In this document: positions 8,000 through 15,271 of the stretch, one piece after another
Position numbering within the stretch: the stretch's first letter is position 1
How the letters are laid out: each line of letters begins with the position of its first letter
NCBI RefSeq assembly: GCF_965656765.1
Contig: NZ_CBFHLV010000001.1
Location: forward strand, 112,503-176,502
Length of the DNA stretch: 64,000 bases
From: Marivita sp965656765
GTDB taxonomy: Bacteria; Pseudomonadota; Alphaproteobacteria; Rhodobacterales; Rhodobacteraceae
Direction: 5' to 3'
Translations under genes and position numbers: made by a program
The notes under the pieces: model-generated
What the model saw: only the letters and a program-made list of their open reading frames with translations
Told to the model about the DNA's origin: nothing
Databases searched by the model: none

Positions 8000-8314
8000 A
8001 TGAAACAGAATTTCTGGAAGATGACGGCACTGGCCATTGGCGCATTGATGGCGTCCTCGACATTCACACAAGCACAGCAGAACTGCGCGACCCGCGATCT
8101 GGTGATCGAACGTCTGGCCAGCGCCTTTGGCGAAACGCGCCAGACCATAGGTCTTGGGCAAAACGACACGATGGTCGAAGTGTTTGCGTCCACTGATACA
8201 GGCACGTGGACCATCACAGTGACCAATGCCGCCGGTGTCACATGCCTCGTCGCCAGCGGTCAGGCCTTCGAGGTGTTAGCCGAAACCCTCCCCACACCAA
8301 CCGAGGACGCTTAA
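8000..8314 (+). CDS. Small exported protein of unknown function
   Basis: 104 residues from ATG 8000, with GGGGAAGG just upstream; an in-frame ATG at 7988 is the alternative. It has a clear signal peptide (MKQNFWKMTALAIGALMASS..AQA). The mature part is about 78 residues with two Cys (NCATRD and TCLVAS) that could form a disulfide, and WTITVTNAAGVTC suggests a beta-rich fold. It is divergent from mcl2 and its last four bases overlap the tauE-type gene on the other strand. No family recognised. Confidence 0.75.
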   Translation: MKQNFWKMTALAIGALMASSTFTQAQQNCATRDLVIERLASAFGETRQTIGLGQNDTMVEVFASTDTGTWTITVTNAAGVTCLVASGQAFEVLAETLPTPTEDA

Positions 8315-9066
8315 GTCAGCGCGTCCCAGATCAATTTGGCTCCGGTGATGCTCAAGAGCACATAGGTCAGGCCAAAAAACACCCGTTCGGGCACAATATG
8401 ATGCGCCCGAACGCCCAAATACGTTCCCAAAATTGCGAACGGCGCCAGCGCAAGATTAAGCGTGAGCGTTTCAAGCGTGAAAAAGCCCATCGCGGCGTAG
8501 ATTCCCGCCTTCAGCACATTCATCAACCAAAATACGATGACGGTCGTCGCTTGAAAAGCGGTCTTGCTCAACTTTCGCCCCAGCAAGTAGACCGCCGCGA
8601 CCGGGCCACCCGCATGGCTGACAAAGCTGGTGAACCCCAACGCCACACCAGCAGAGACTCCAGCAGTGGGCGACATCGGTCGTTCCCCGATCCGCACCCA
8701 TCCTGCGGCCTGCACCAATTGCCAGATCACAAACGCGACCGAGATCCCGCCGATCAGAAACCGGATCGCGTCATCATCGGCCCAGCCAAAAAACAGCGCA
8801 CCCAGAAATGTGCCGGGCACACCACCCCAAAGCAAAAGCCGCGTTTCGGGCCAACTCCACTTTTTCCAATAGGCCGGAAGGCTGACCATATCGATCAGCA
8901 TAAGCAACGGCAGCATGATCCCCAGCGCAATCGCAGGTTCAACCACCAGCGCCAGAATCGACGCGCTCGCAAAGGCCGCGCCTGACCCGAACCCGCCCTT
9001 GGAGACCCCTGCAAACACCACTGCAGGCACACCAATTGCAAAAACTGTCCAGCTCAGAACGTCCAT
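8311..9066 (-). CDS. TauE/SafE-type sulfite/organosulfonate exporter family protein
   Basis: 251 residues, about eight membrane helices in two repeated halves. The motifs GVSKGGFGSGAAF near the N-terminus and GFTSFVSHAGGPVAAVYLL in the second half are typical of the TauE/SafE family, which exports sulfite, sulfoacetate or related anions. The substrate cannot be read from sequence. A tpa gene at 26631 in the same window means sulfite must be disposed of somewhere, but no adjacency supports a link. Confidence 0.85.
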   Translation of the reverse strand: MDVLSWTVFAIGVPAVVFAGVSKGGFGSGAAFASASILALVVEPAIALGIMLPLLMLIDMVSLPAYWKKWSWPETRLLLWGGVPGTFLGALFFGWADDDAIRFLIGGISVAFVIWQLVQAAGWVRIGERPMSPTAGVSAGVALGFTSFVSHAGGPVAAVYLLGRKLSKTAFQATTVIVFWLMNVLKAGIYAAMGFFTLETLTLNLALAPFAILGTYLGVRAHHIVPERVFFGLTYVLLSITGAKLIWDALT

Positions 9067-9213
9067 TCCAAACCCACTTTCCTAGGGGATATCATTGGCA
9101 TACCCTGCCCCGGCCCGTTCTACCAGCCGCCACATGCGTCCTCGCCGCACTTGCGAAATAGCACAAGTCGGACTAGCACAGCGCAAATTCAAAACGGACC
9201 GGAGACAAAATCC

Positions 9214-10176
9214 ATGGCCAGACCCAAGATTGCCCTTATCGGCGCGGGACAGATCGGTGGCACCCTTGCCCACCTCGTGGCACTTAAAGAACTGGGCGAC
9301 GTCGTTCTTTTCGACATTGCCGAAGGCACCCCCGAGGGCAAAGCTCTCGACATCGCCGAATCCGGCCCTTCCGAAGGCTTCGATGCGAAGCTCAAGGGCA
9401 CTCAGGATTATGCCGATATCGCGGGCGCAGACGTCTGCATCGTCACCGCTGGTGTGCCGCGCAAGCCCGGCATGAGCCGCGATGACCTTTTGGGCATCAA
9501 CCTCAAGGTCATGAAATCCGTTGGCGAAGGCATCGCAGCCAACGCCCCCGACGCATTCGTGATCTGCATCACCAATCCGCTCGATGCAATGGTCTGGGCG
9601 TTGCAGCAATTCTCCGGCCTGCCCGCGAAAAAGGTCTGCGGCATGGCTGGCGTTCTCGACAGCGCCCGCTTCCGTCACTTTCTGTCGCTCGAATTCGATG
9701 TGTCGATGAAGGACGTCACCGCGTTTGTTCTCGGCGGTCATGGCGACACGATGGTGCCGCTCACTCGCTATTCCACAGTGGCCGGGATCCCTCTGCCCGA
9801 TCTGGTCAAAATGGGCTGGACCACACAAGACAAGCTGGACGCCATCGTACAGCGCACCCGTGACGGCGGCGCCGAAATCGTTGGTCTGCTGAAAACCGGC
9901 TCTGCCTTTTACGCGCCCGCCACATCCGCCATCGAAATGGCCGAAGCATATCTGAAAGACCAAAAGCGCCTACTGCCCTGCGCGGCCTATTGCGACGGTG
10001 AGTTCGGCCTTGATGGCTTCTACGTCGGCGTACCTACCATCATCGGTGCAGGCGGCATCGAAAAGGTCGTCGATATTCAGCTGGCAAAAGATGAGCAGGT
10101 CATGTTCGACAACTCGGTCAACGCCGTGAAAGGCTTGGTTGAGGCCTGCAAAGGCATCGACGAGAGCCTCGCATGA
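9214..10176 (+). CDS. mdh: Malate dehydrogenase
   Basis: 320 residues from ATG 9214 (GGAG nine bases upstream). LDH-type malate dehydrogenase: NAD motif GAGQIGGT at 10-17, substrate Arg in AGVPRKPGMSR, TNPLDAM, and the catalytic His in FVLGGHGDTMVPL. It oxidises malate to oxaloacetate in the TCA cycle in the cytoplasm. It is transcribed alone and closed by an intrinsic terminator. No TGTGATCACA palindrome is found upstream, unlike sdh and suc. Confidence 0.97.
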   Translation: MARPKIALIGAGQIGGTLAHLVALKELGDVVLFDIAEGTPEGKALDIAESGPSEGFDAKLKGTQDYADIAGADVCIVTAGVPRKPGMSRDDLLGINLKVMKSVGEGIAANAPDAFVICITNPLDAMVWALQQFSGLPAKKVCGMAGVLDSARFRHFLSLEFDVSMKDVTAFVLGGHGDTMVPLTRYSTVAGIPLPDLVKMGWTTQDKLDAIVQRTRDGGAEIVGLLKTGSAFYAPATSAIEMAEAYLKDQKRLLPCAAYCDGEFGLDGFYVGVPTIIGAGGIEKVVDIQLAKDEQVMFDNSVNAVKGLVEACKGIDESLA

Positions 10177-10201
10177 GCGACCCCGCTCCAGAATCACAAC
10201 A

Positions 10202-10228
10202 CGCCCCGAGTTTCCTCGGGGCGTTTTT
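10202..10228 (+). terminator. Intrinsic terminator of mdh
   Basis: A 9-bp perfect stem CGCCCCGAG / CTCGGGGCG with a TTTC loop is followed by TTTTTGTTT, 26 bases after the mdh stop. Confidence 0.92.
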
Positions 10229-10287
10229 GTTTGCGCAACTCTGATTGGGTAGATGAAGGCCAATGCGGCCCCCATACGGCCCGCTAA

Positions 10288-12171
10288 TCAAAGCGTATCG
10301 AGAAATTCAATTGGATCCTGCAGTTCAAAGTTTTCGAAATAGCCGCCGATCCCACTGTCAAAATCCGACAGCTTTTCGTCCATAAACTCATCGACCAAGG
10401 CATCGTATTTTTTCGAAAGCATCGTACTGCGCGGGTTCAAGTTGCGGATCAACACCAAACCAGTCGGCGGCGCCGAGGTCACGTCAATCTGCAAATCGGG
10501 ACGGTAACGCTGCAGGATCAAGAGCGTCTTCCAGACGTCGCCAGTCCACTGACCGTCGTGAAATTCTCGTGTCGCCATATATTCTGTTGTCGGGCAACAA
10601 TCATGCAGAGCAATGACGCCATCCTTTGACATGTGCTTTTCGGTCTGGATGAAATCGCGAAGCAGATATTCAAACAGGTGCATCCCGTCCAAGAATGCGA
10701 AATCAATCTTGATCTTGTTTTGCTTGATGAACCCATCCGCAAAGAACGCGTCGCTGGTTTGCTGGAAAAAGAACATCTGCTTTCCGGCAGGGTTCACCAC
10801 CGGGAACTTGATCTGGAACTTCGGGTCCACTGCGATCGTGTTGCACTTTGCCAAAGCCAGACTCTTGCCGGTGAACGTACCCACTTCAAGATACCAGTTC
10901 GGCTGAAGCTTTTCGTGCAACCGACTAAGCATCCTGAAATATCTCAGCCCACTGATCGCTGGGATCGGCAGATCCTCTGCAACGTCTTTCATGCCCTTTT
11001 TCTCCTGTTTTTTTAACCGCAATTGTCTCAGAAACTGCGGCCGCTCAGCGTCTGTCATGAACCCCATGTTCTTTGGTCGACCCAACGCCTGAGAGGCCTT
11101 GAAATCTTGGTCACTGGGGCAACGCCAAGCGTCATTTTTAGTGAGGATACCATGTTTCAGGAAAACCTCGTGCAATTTATTGAAATCAAGGGCAACCAGC
11201 GCGGCATTATCGGCACGCTCTTGAGGCCAGATCACATCATCGATCACGTCGATGGGAACAACGGAAGCACTCGTAAAACTGCGCAACTGATTGGCAATCA
11301 ACGGCGGAAAGACGGTGCGGCGCTGCAAGGCATAGACCTGCGCGCTGTCTTTGATTGAGAAAGGCAAAACATGAAACGCCGACCCATCAGCCGCAATCAC
11401 GACATCAGCATCCCGATATAACGAAAGCTGTTCCATCAAGGTCAGCCGCTCTGGTGACACGATATCGAACCCGGCTTTGGACAGGTTGTCTTCAAGAATA
11501 TCTTCACACAGATGGCGACCGAATGTTCCTGAAAGTCGGTCACGCGTGATATAAATTTTCCGGCCAAACCTGGACTTCTTCAACTTGGGCACACGCCCTT
11601 TGATCCAGTCGGCATAAACTCGCGGTGCATTGCACCAGATCACTTCGCTGAACAGGTCCGGCGCTGTGTACAACGTTTCGATATGCGACGGATGTCGCAA
11701 GATCGTATAGTCATTCTCGATCCCAAGCGTATCAAGCAGCGTGCGCAAAAATCCATGTTCTGCTTCGTCGTACATCATCGACACGAACAAAAGCTTAACA
11801 TCTTTCGGCAATTTTTCGGTGGCCCAAAGCATCCCAAGACTACGCGTGATGACGTGGCCAAACTGCGCCGAGAGAATCCCACAGAACAACCATGCCCCCG
11901 GCAGATGTTCTGCATCCTCAAGCGCGGCGTCCCGCACCTCTTTGGTGACAAGCGACGCACGATGGATTGTGCGCATTTCGGTATTGGGCAACGGCTTTCC
12001 TGCCGCATCGAACGCACCTGCATGAAAACGCGACCCAGTACGCACACCACGACGGAACGGCACGACAAACGCAGCCGAGTGCCGCTCGATCAAATCAAAG
12101 GGCAATTCGGATAGTCCAAGAGGCGATCCGGTATCCGGGCACGTCTCGAAAGCGTGCGTACTCATGTTCAT
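10288..12171 (-). CDS. GT61-type glycosyltransferase fused to a class I SAM methyltransferase
   Basis: 627 residues. The N-terminal half (about 60-330) resembles GT61/DUF563 glycosyltransferases: KIYITRDR, then IVSPERLTLMEQLSLYRDAD and VIAADGSAFHVLPF. The C-terminal part (427 to about 580) is a methyltransferase: YLEVGTFTGKSLALA (SAM loop), DFAFLDGMHLFEYLLRDF and IALHDCCP, as in Methyltransf_24. There is no signal peptide, so it should act in the cytoplasm, perhaps modifying a surface glycan or a small sugar. It stands alone between mdh and sucC on the opposite strand. The two-domain reading is solid; the substrate is unknown. Confidence 0.8.
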   Translation of the reverse strand: MNMSTHAFETCPDTGSPLGLSELPFDLIERHSAAFVVPFRRGVRTGSRFHAGAFDAAGKPLPNTEMRTIHRASLVTKEVRDAALEDAEHLPGAWLFCGILSAQFGHVITRSLGMLWATEKLPKDVKLLFVSMMYDEAEHGFLRTLLDTLGIENDYTILRHPSHIETLYTAPDLFSEVIWCNAPRVYADWIKGRVPKLKKSRFGRKIYITRDRLSGTFGRHLCEDILEDNLSKAGFDIVSPERLTLMEQLSLYRDADVVIAADGSAFHVLPFSIKDSAQVYALQRRTVFPPLIANQLRSFTSASVVPIDVIDDVIWPQERADNAALVALDFNKLHEVFLKHGILTKNDAWRCPSDQDFKASQALGRPKNMGFMTDAERPQFLRQLRLKKQEKKGMKDVAEDLPIPAISGLRYFRMLSRLHEKLQPNWYLEVGTFTGKSLALAKCNTIAVDPKFQIKFPVVNPAGKQMFFFQQTSDAFFADGFIKQNKIKIDFAFLDGMHLFEYLLRDFIQTEKHMSKDGVIALHDCCPTTEYMATREFHDGQWTGDVWKTLLILQRYRPDLQIDVTSAPPTGLVLIRNLNPRSTMLSKKYDALVDEFMDEKLSDFDSGIGGYFENFELQDPIEFLDTL

Positions 12172-12334
12172 CTTACTGCATCATCCTAGGTGTGCTGCTT
12201 ATTTCGCGTCTGGCGCATGCAACATCAGTGCCACGGTATGTCGCATAAAGATTCTCCGTCAACTCAGCGCCACATCAAAAGAATCGGGTGTGTCCGCCCT
12301 GCAAGGCATGGTGCAACTGCATGCCGATCTCATT

Positions 12335-12365
12335 TGTGATCACACGATTTTTAGCTGTGATCACA
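12335..12365 (+). promoter_or_regulatory. Twin TGTGATCACA operator upstream of sucC
   Basis: Perfect palindromes TGTGATCACA at 12335-12344 and 12356-12365, 21 bp centre to centre, ending 112 bp before sucC ATG. Length, spacing and distance match the pair before sdhC. The position well upstream of the suggested -35 fits an activator rather than a repressor. AkgR (GntR family) is the likely protein by analogy with Rhodobacter. Confidence 0.78.
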
Positions 12366-12390
12366 AATGTCGCTTTTTTTGCTTCAGAAG

Positions 12391-12411
12391 GCTGGTGCGG
12401 CAAAAAAACCG
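12391..12411 (+). promoter_or_regulatory. Shared A-tract element upstream of sucC
   Basis: GCTGGTGCGGCAAAAAAACCG, nearly the same as the element at 3767-3788 before sdhC and in the same orientation relative to the operon. It begins 25 bases after the second palindrome, against 15 in sdh, a difference of about one helical turn. Confidence 0.5.
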
Positions 12412-12440
12412 TTAAGTCTTCCGCAACCTCCCTCTTATAT
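12412..12440 (+). promoter_or_regulatory. Possible sucC promoter
   Basis: TTAAGT (12412-12417), a 17-base spacer, then TTATAT (12435-12440). This would start the transcript near 12447. The -35 is weak, which suits an activated promoter. Tentative. Confidence 0.35.
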
Positions 12441-12477
12441 CGGCGAAAATCGCAGCAATAAACGGGACAGTTGACCG

Positions 12478-13671
12478 ATGAACATCCACGAGTATCAGGC
12501 GAAAGCTCTGCTACGCAGCTATGGCGCTCCGGTGTCGGATGGCCGCGTGGTTCTTAAGGCCGAAGAGGCCAAGACCAAGGCAGGCGAAATGGACGGCCCT
12601 TTGTGGGTGGTCAAAGCGCAGATCCACGCGGGTGGTCGCGGCAAGGGCACATTCAAGGAAGAAAGTGCTGGCGAAGCCGGTGGCGTCCGTCTTGCCAAGT
12701 CGGTGGAAGAAGCCGCCGATGAAGCTCGGAAAATGCTGGGTCGTACTTTGGTCACCAAGCAGACCGGAGATGCTGGCAAGCAGGTCAATCGCATCTATAT
12801 CGAAGATGGCTCGGGCATCGAGACCGAAATGTACCTCGCGCTGCTGGTTGATCGCCAGACCAGCCGCGTGTCTTTCGTCGCCTCCACCGAAGGCGGCATG
12901 GACATCGAAGAAGTCGCTGAAAGCACGCCCGAGAAAATCCTCAGCTTCTCGGTCGATCCGGCCACGGGATACCAAGCCTTCCACGGTCGCCGCATCGCGT
13001 TCAACCTTGGCCTCGAGGGCAAGCAGGTGAAGCAATGCGTGGCACTGATGGGCACGCTCTACAAAATGTTCACCGAAAAAGACATGGAGATGCTGGAAAT
13101 CAATCCGCTGATCGTGTCTGACGCAGGCGATCTGAAATGCCTCGATGCCAAGATGGGCTTTGACGGCAACGCCATCTATCGCCACCCGGAAATCGCCGAA
13201 CTGCGCGACGAGACCGAAGAAGACCCGAAAGAGCTTGAAGCGTCCAAGTACGACCTCAACTACATCGCTCTGGACGGTGAAATCGGCTGCATGGTGAACG
13301 GCGCGGGCCTTGCCATGGCGACGATGGACATCATCAAACTCTACGGGGCCGAACCTGCCAACTTCCTCGACGTAGGCGGGGGTGCTACCAAGGAAAAAGT
13401 GACCGAGGCGTTCAAGATCATCACCTCCGATCCACAAGTCAAAGGCATCCTCGTCAACATCTTCGGCGGTATCATGCGCTGTGACGTGATCGCGGAAGGC
13501 GTGATCGCTGCCGTGAAAGAGGTCGGTCTCAAAGTGCCATTGGTTGTGCGTCTCGAAGGCACAAACGTCGAACAGGGCAAGGAGATCATCCAGACCTCCG
13601 GCCTCGATGTTATCGCCGCCGACGACCTCAAGGACGGTGCCCAGAAGATCGTGAAAGCGGTTACGGGCTGA
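12478..13671 (+). CDS. sucC: Succinyl-CoA synthetase beta subunit
   Basis: 397 residues, family length. The N-terminus MNIHEYQAKALLRSYGAPV is diagnostic. The ATP-grasp region follows (KAQIHAGGRGKGTFK, LEINPL), and then the CoA-ligase half with VGGGATKEKVTEAFKI and NIFGGIMRCD. With SucD it interconverts succinyl-CoA and succinate with nucleotide phosphorylation. First gene of the suc operon. Its stop overlaps the next start by one base (TGATG). Confidence 0.98.
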   Translation: MNIHEYQAKALLRSYGAPVSDGRVVLKAEEAKTKAGEMDGPLWVVKAQIHAGGRGKGTFKEESAGEAGGVRLAKSVEEAADEARKMLGRTLVTKQTGDAGKQVNRIYIEDGSGIETEMYLALLVDRQTSRVSFVASTEGGMDIEEVAESTPEKILSFSVDPATGYQAFHGRRIAFNLGLEGKQVKQCVALMGTLYKMFTEKDMEMLEINPLIVSDAGDLKCLDAKMGFDGNAIYRHPEIAELRDETEEDPKELEASKYDLNYIALDGEIGCMVNGAGLAMATMDIIKLYGAEPANFLDVGGGATKEKVTEAFKIITSDPQVKGILVNIFGGIMRCDVIAEGVIAAVKEVGLKVPLVVRLEGTNVEQGKEIIQTSGLDVIAADDLKDGAQKIVKAVTG

Positions 13672-14195
13672 TGATCCGGGCTGGCTGGATAACCGCACTT
13701 GCCTGTGTGGCCATTCCCGGCTGGGTCGCTGCCGGACCGTTTGACGATCCGGCAGACGCAGGCGCGTTGATGGGCGAGGCATGTGTCACAACATCTCTCG
13801 ATTTCGACACGCTCTTCGCATCCGCGCAGGAACGCGCAACCGCCGCTGAGTTGCCGCAGGTGATGGCCTCGGACGAGGCCGCCATGTTTGGCAATCCCGG
13901 TGGCGCGCACATAGTGTTCTCGCGCCGGATCGACTCGATGGCTTGCCAGCTCACCATCCCGCCCGATCCCGGAACCGAGGCGTTCTTCACTGCATTAAGA
14001 GATACGATGCAGTCACGGATCGACGCGACATACCCCGGTGCGCTTTCGGACGAGATGGACAAACCATCGCCGCACGAGGCCGCACATCAATGGGTCTTCC
14101 GCGTCCCAACGGAACGCCATTTCGCCGTCTCGCACAGCTGGATCCGCGACAGAGGGGTCTCCCTCTCGATCGGCTACAGCCAGATTTACGAATAA
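13671..14195 (+). CDS. Exported protein of unknown function between sucC and sucD
   Basis: 174 residues with a signal peptide (MIRAGWITALACVAIPGWVAAG). The mature domain has two Cys (GEACVTT, MACQL) and a C-terminal block WVFRVPTERHFAVSHSW. No family recognised. It is translationally coupled to sucC and followed 43 bases later by sucD, so it splits the two subunits of one enzyme while being made with them. A periplasmic location is expected. Confidence 0.75.
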   Translation: MIRAGWITALACVAIPGWVAAGPFDDPADAGALMGEACVTTSLDFDTLFASAQERATAAELPQVMASDEAAMFGNPGGAHIVFSRRIDSMACQLTIPPDPGTEAFFTALRDTMQSRIDATYPGALSDEMDKPSPHEAAHQWVFRVPTERHFAVSHSWIRDRGVSLSIGYSQIYE

Positions 14196-14238
14196 TTCCG
14201 CCTCGCGCGGACCGAACGACAGAAGTAGGAGAGCCAAC

Positions 14239-15123
14239 GTGGCCGTACTCATCGACGAAAACACCAAAGTGATCTGCCAGGGCCTCACCGGCAGCCAAGG
14301 CACATTCCACACCGAACAGGCCGTCGCCTATGGCACCAAGATGGTCGGCGGCGTGACGCCGGGCAAAGGCGGGATGACGCATCTTGACCTGCCGGTCTTC
14401 AACTCGGTCCACGAGGCCAAGCATGTGACGGGCGCCAATGCCTCCGTGATCTACGTGCCGCCGCCCTTCGCGGCGGACTCGATCCTCGAAGCCATCGACG
14501 CCGAGATGGAAGTCATCTGCTGCATCACCGAAGGCATCCCGGTCATGGACATGATGAAGGTCAAGCGCGCGCTGGAAGACAGCAAGTCACGTCTGATCGG
14601 ACCGAACTGCCCTGGTGTCATCACACCCGACGCCTGTAAGATTGGCATCATGCCCGGCCACATCCACAAGCGCGGCACCGTTGGCGTCGTGTCCCGGTCC
14701 GGCACGCTCACCTACGAGGCGGTCAAGCAGACCACCGATGTGGGCCTAGGCCAGTCTACCTGCGTGGGCATCGGCGGCGACCCGATCAAAGGCACCGAGC
14801 ATATCGACGTGCTGGAATGGTTCCTTGCGGATGACGAGACCGAGAGCATCATCATGATCGGCGAAATCGGTGGCTCTGCAGAAGAAGAAGCAGCTGAATT
14901 CCTCGCATCCGAAAAGAAAAAGGGCCGCTGGAAGCCGACCGCTGGCTTTATCGCCGGTCGTACCGCCCCTCCGGGCCGCCGCATGGGCCACGCTGGCGCG
15001 ATTGTTGCAGGCGGCAAAGGTGGCGCCGAAGACAAGATCGAAGCGATGAAATCCGCTGGTATCGTCGTTGCCGAAAGCCCCGCCAGCCTTGGCGAAGCGG
15101 TGCTAGAAGCGATCAAAGGCTAA
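14239..15123 (+). CDS. sucD: Succinyl-CoA synthetase alpha subunit
   Basis: 294 residues from GTG 14239. This start gives the family N-terminus (M)AVLIDENTKVICQGLTG and has AGGAG seven bases upstream; the frame is open further upstream but without support. The CoA-binding domain GSQGTFH is present, then GPNCPGVITP, and the phosphorylated His lies in RMGHAGAIVAGG. It partners SucC. Followed by a 148-base gap with two palindromes before sucA. Confidence 0.97.
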   Translation: MAVLIDENTKVICQGLTGSQGTFHTEQAVAYGTKMVGGVTPGKGGMTHLDLPVFNSVHEAKHVTGANASVIYVPPPFAADSILEAIDAEMEVICCITEGIPVMDMMKVKRALEDSKSRLIGPNCPGVITPDACKIGIMPGHIHKRGTVGVVSRSGTLTYEAVKQTTDVGLGQSTCVGIGGDPIKGTEHIDVLEWFLADDETESIIMIGEIGGSAEEEAAEFLASEKKKGRWKPTAGFIAGRTAPPGRRMGHAGAIVAGGKGGAEDKIEAMKSAGIVVAESPASLGEAVLEAIKG

Positions 15124-15164
15124 AGCAGGATTTGGCTCTGTGGCCATCCTGCAAAAGAACGGTG

Positions 15165-15230
15165 AGCCGGGCATATGCCCGGCTTGCGCACAACCAGAAA
15201 GCCGCGCGATAGCGGATCACCTGATCCGCT
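15165..15230. repeat. Two palindromes in the sucD-sucA gap
   Basis: 15165-15184 is a perfect 20-bp palindrome (arms AGCCGGGCAT / ATGCCCGGCT). 15211-15230 is AGCGGATCA-CC-TGATCCGCT with 9-bp arms. Neither has a following T-tract, so they are more likely mRNA processing or stability hairpins, or partial attenuators, than terminators. Confidence 0.6.
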
Positions 15231-15271
15231 TTCCTGCTGCTTGATCAGACCGGTCGGGAGGACCACAACAC

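Larger units (their letters stand above)
12172..12477. other. Intergenic region between the GT61-methyltransferase gene and sucC
   Basis: 306 bases with no convincing gene. It holds the divergent promoters of the fusion gene (minus) and of sucC (plus), the twin palindromes at 12335-12365, the shared A-tract element at 12391-12411 and a possible promoter at 12412-12440. Confidence 0.8.

Noticed and set aside
12511..13782. Long open frame (over 400 codons) on the minus strand opposite sucC
   Set aside because: It mirrors the sucC codon pattern, has no recognisable domain and no ribosome site. Similar shadows lie opposite sucA, sucB, mtaB and sdhB.
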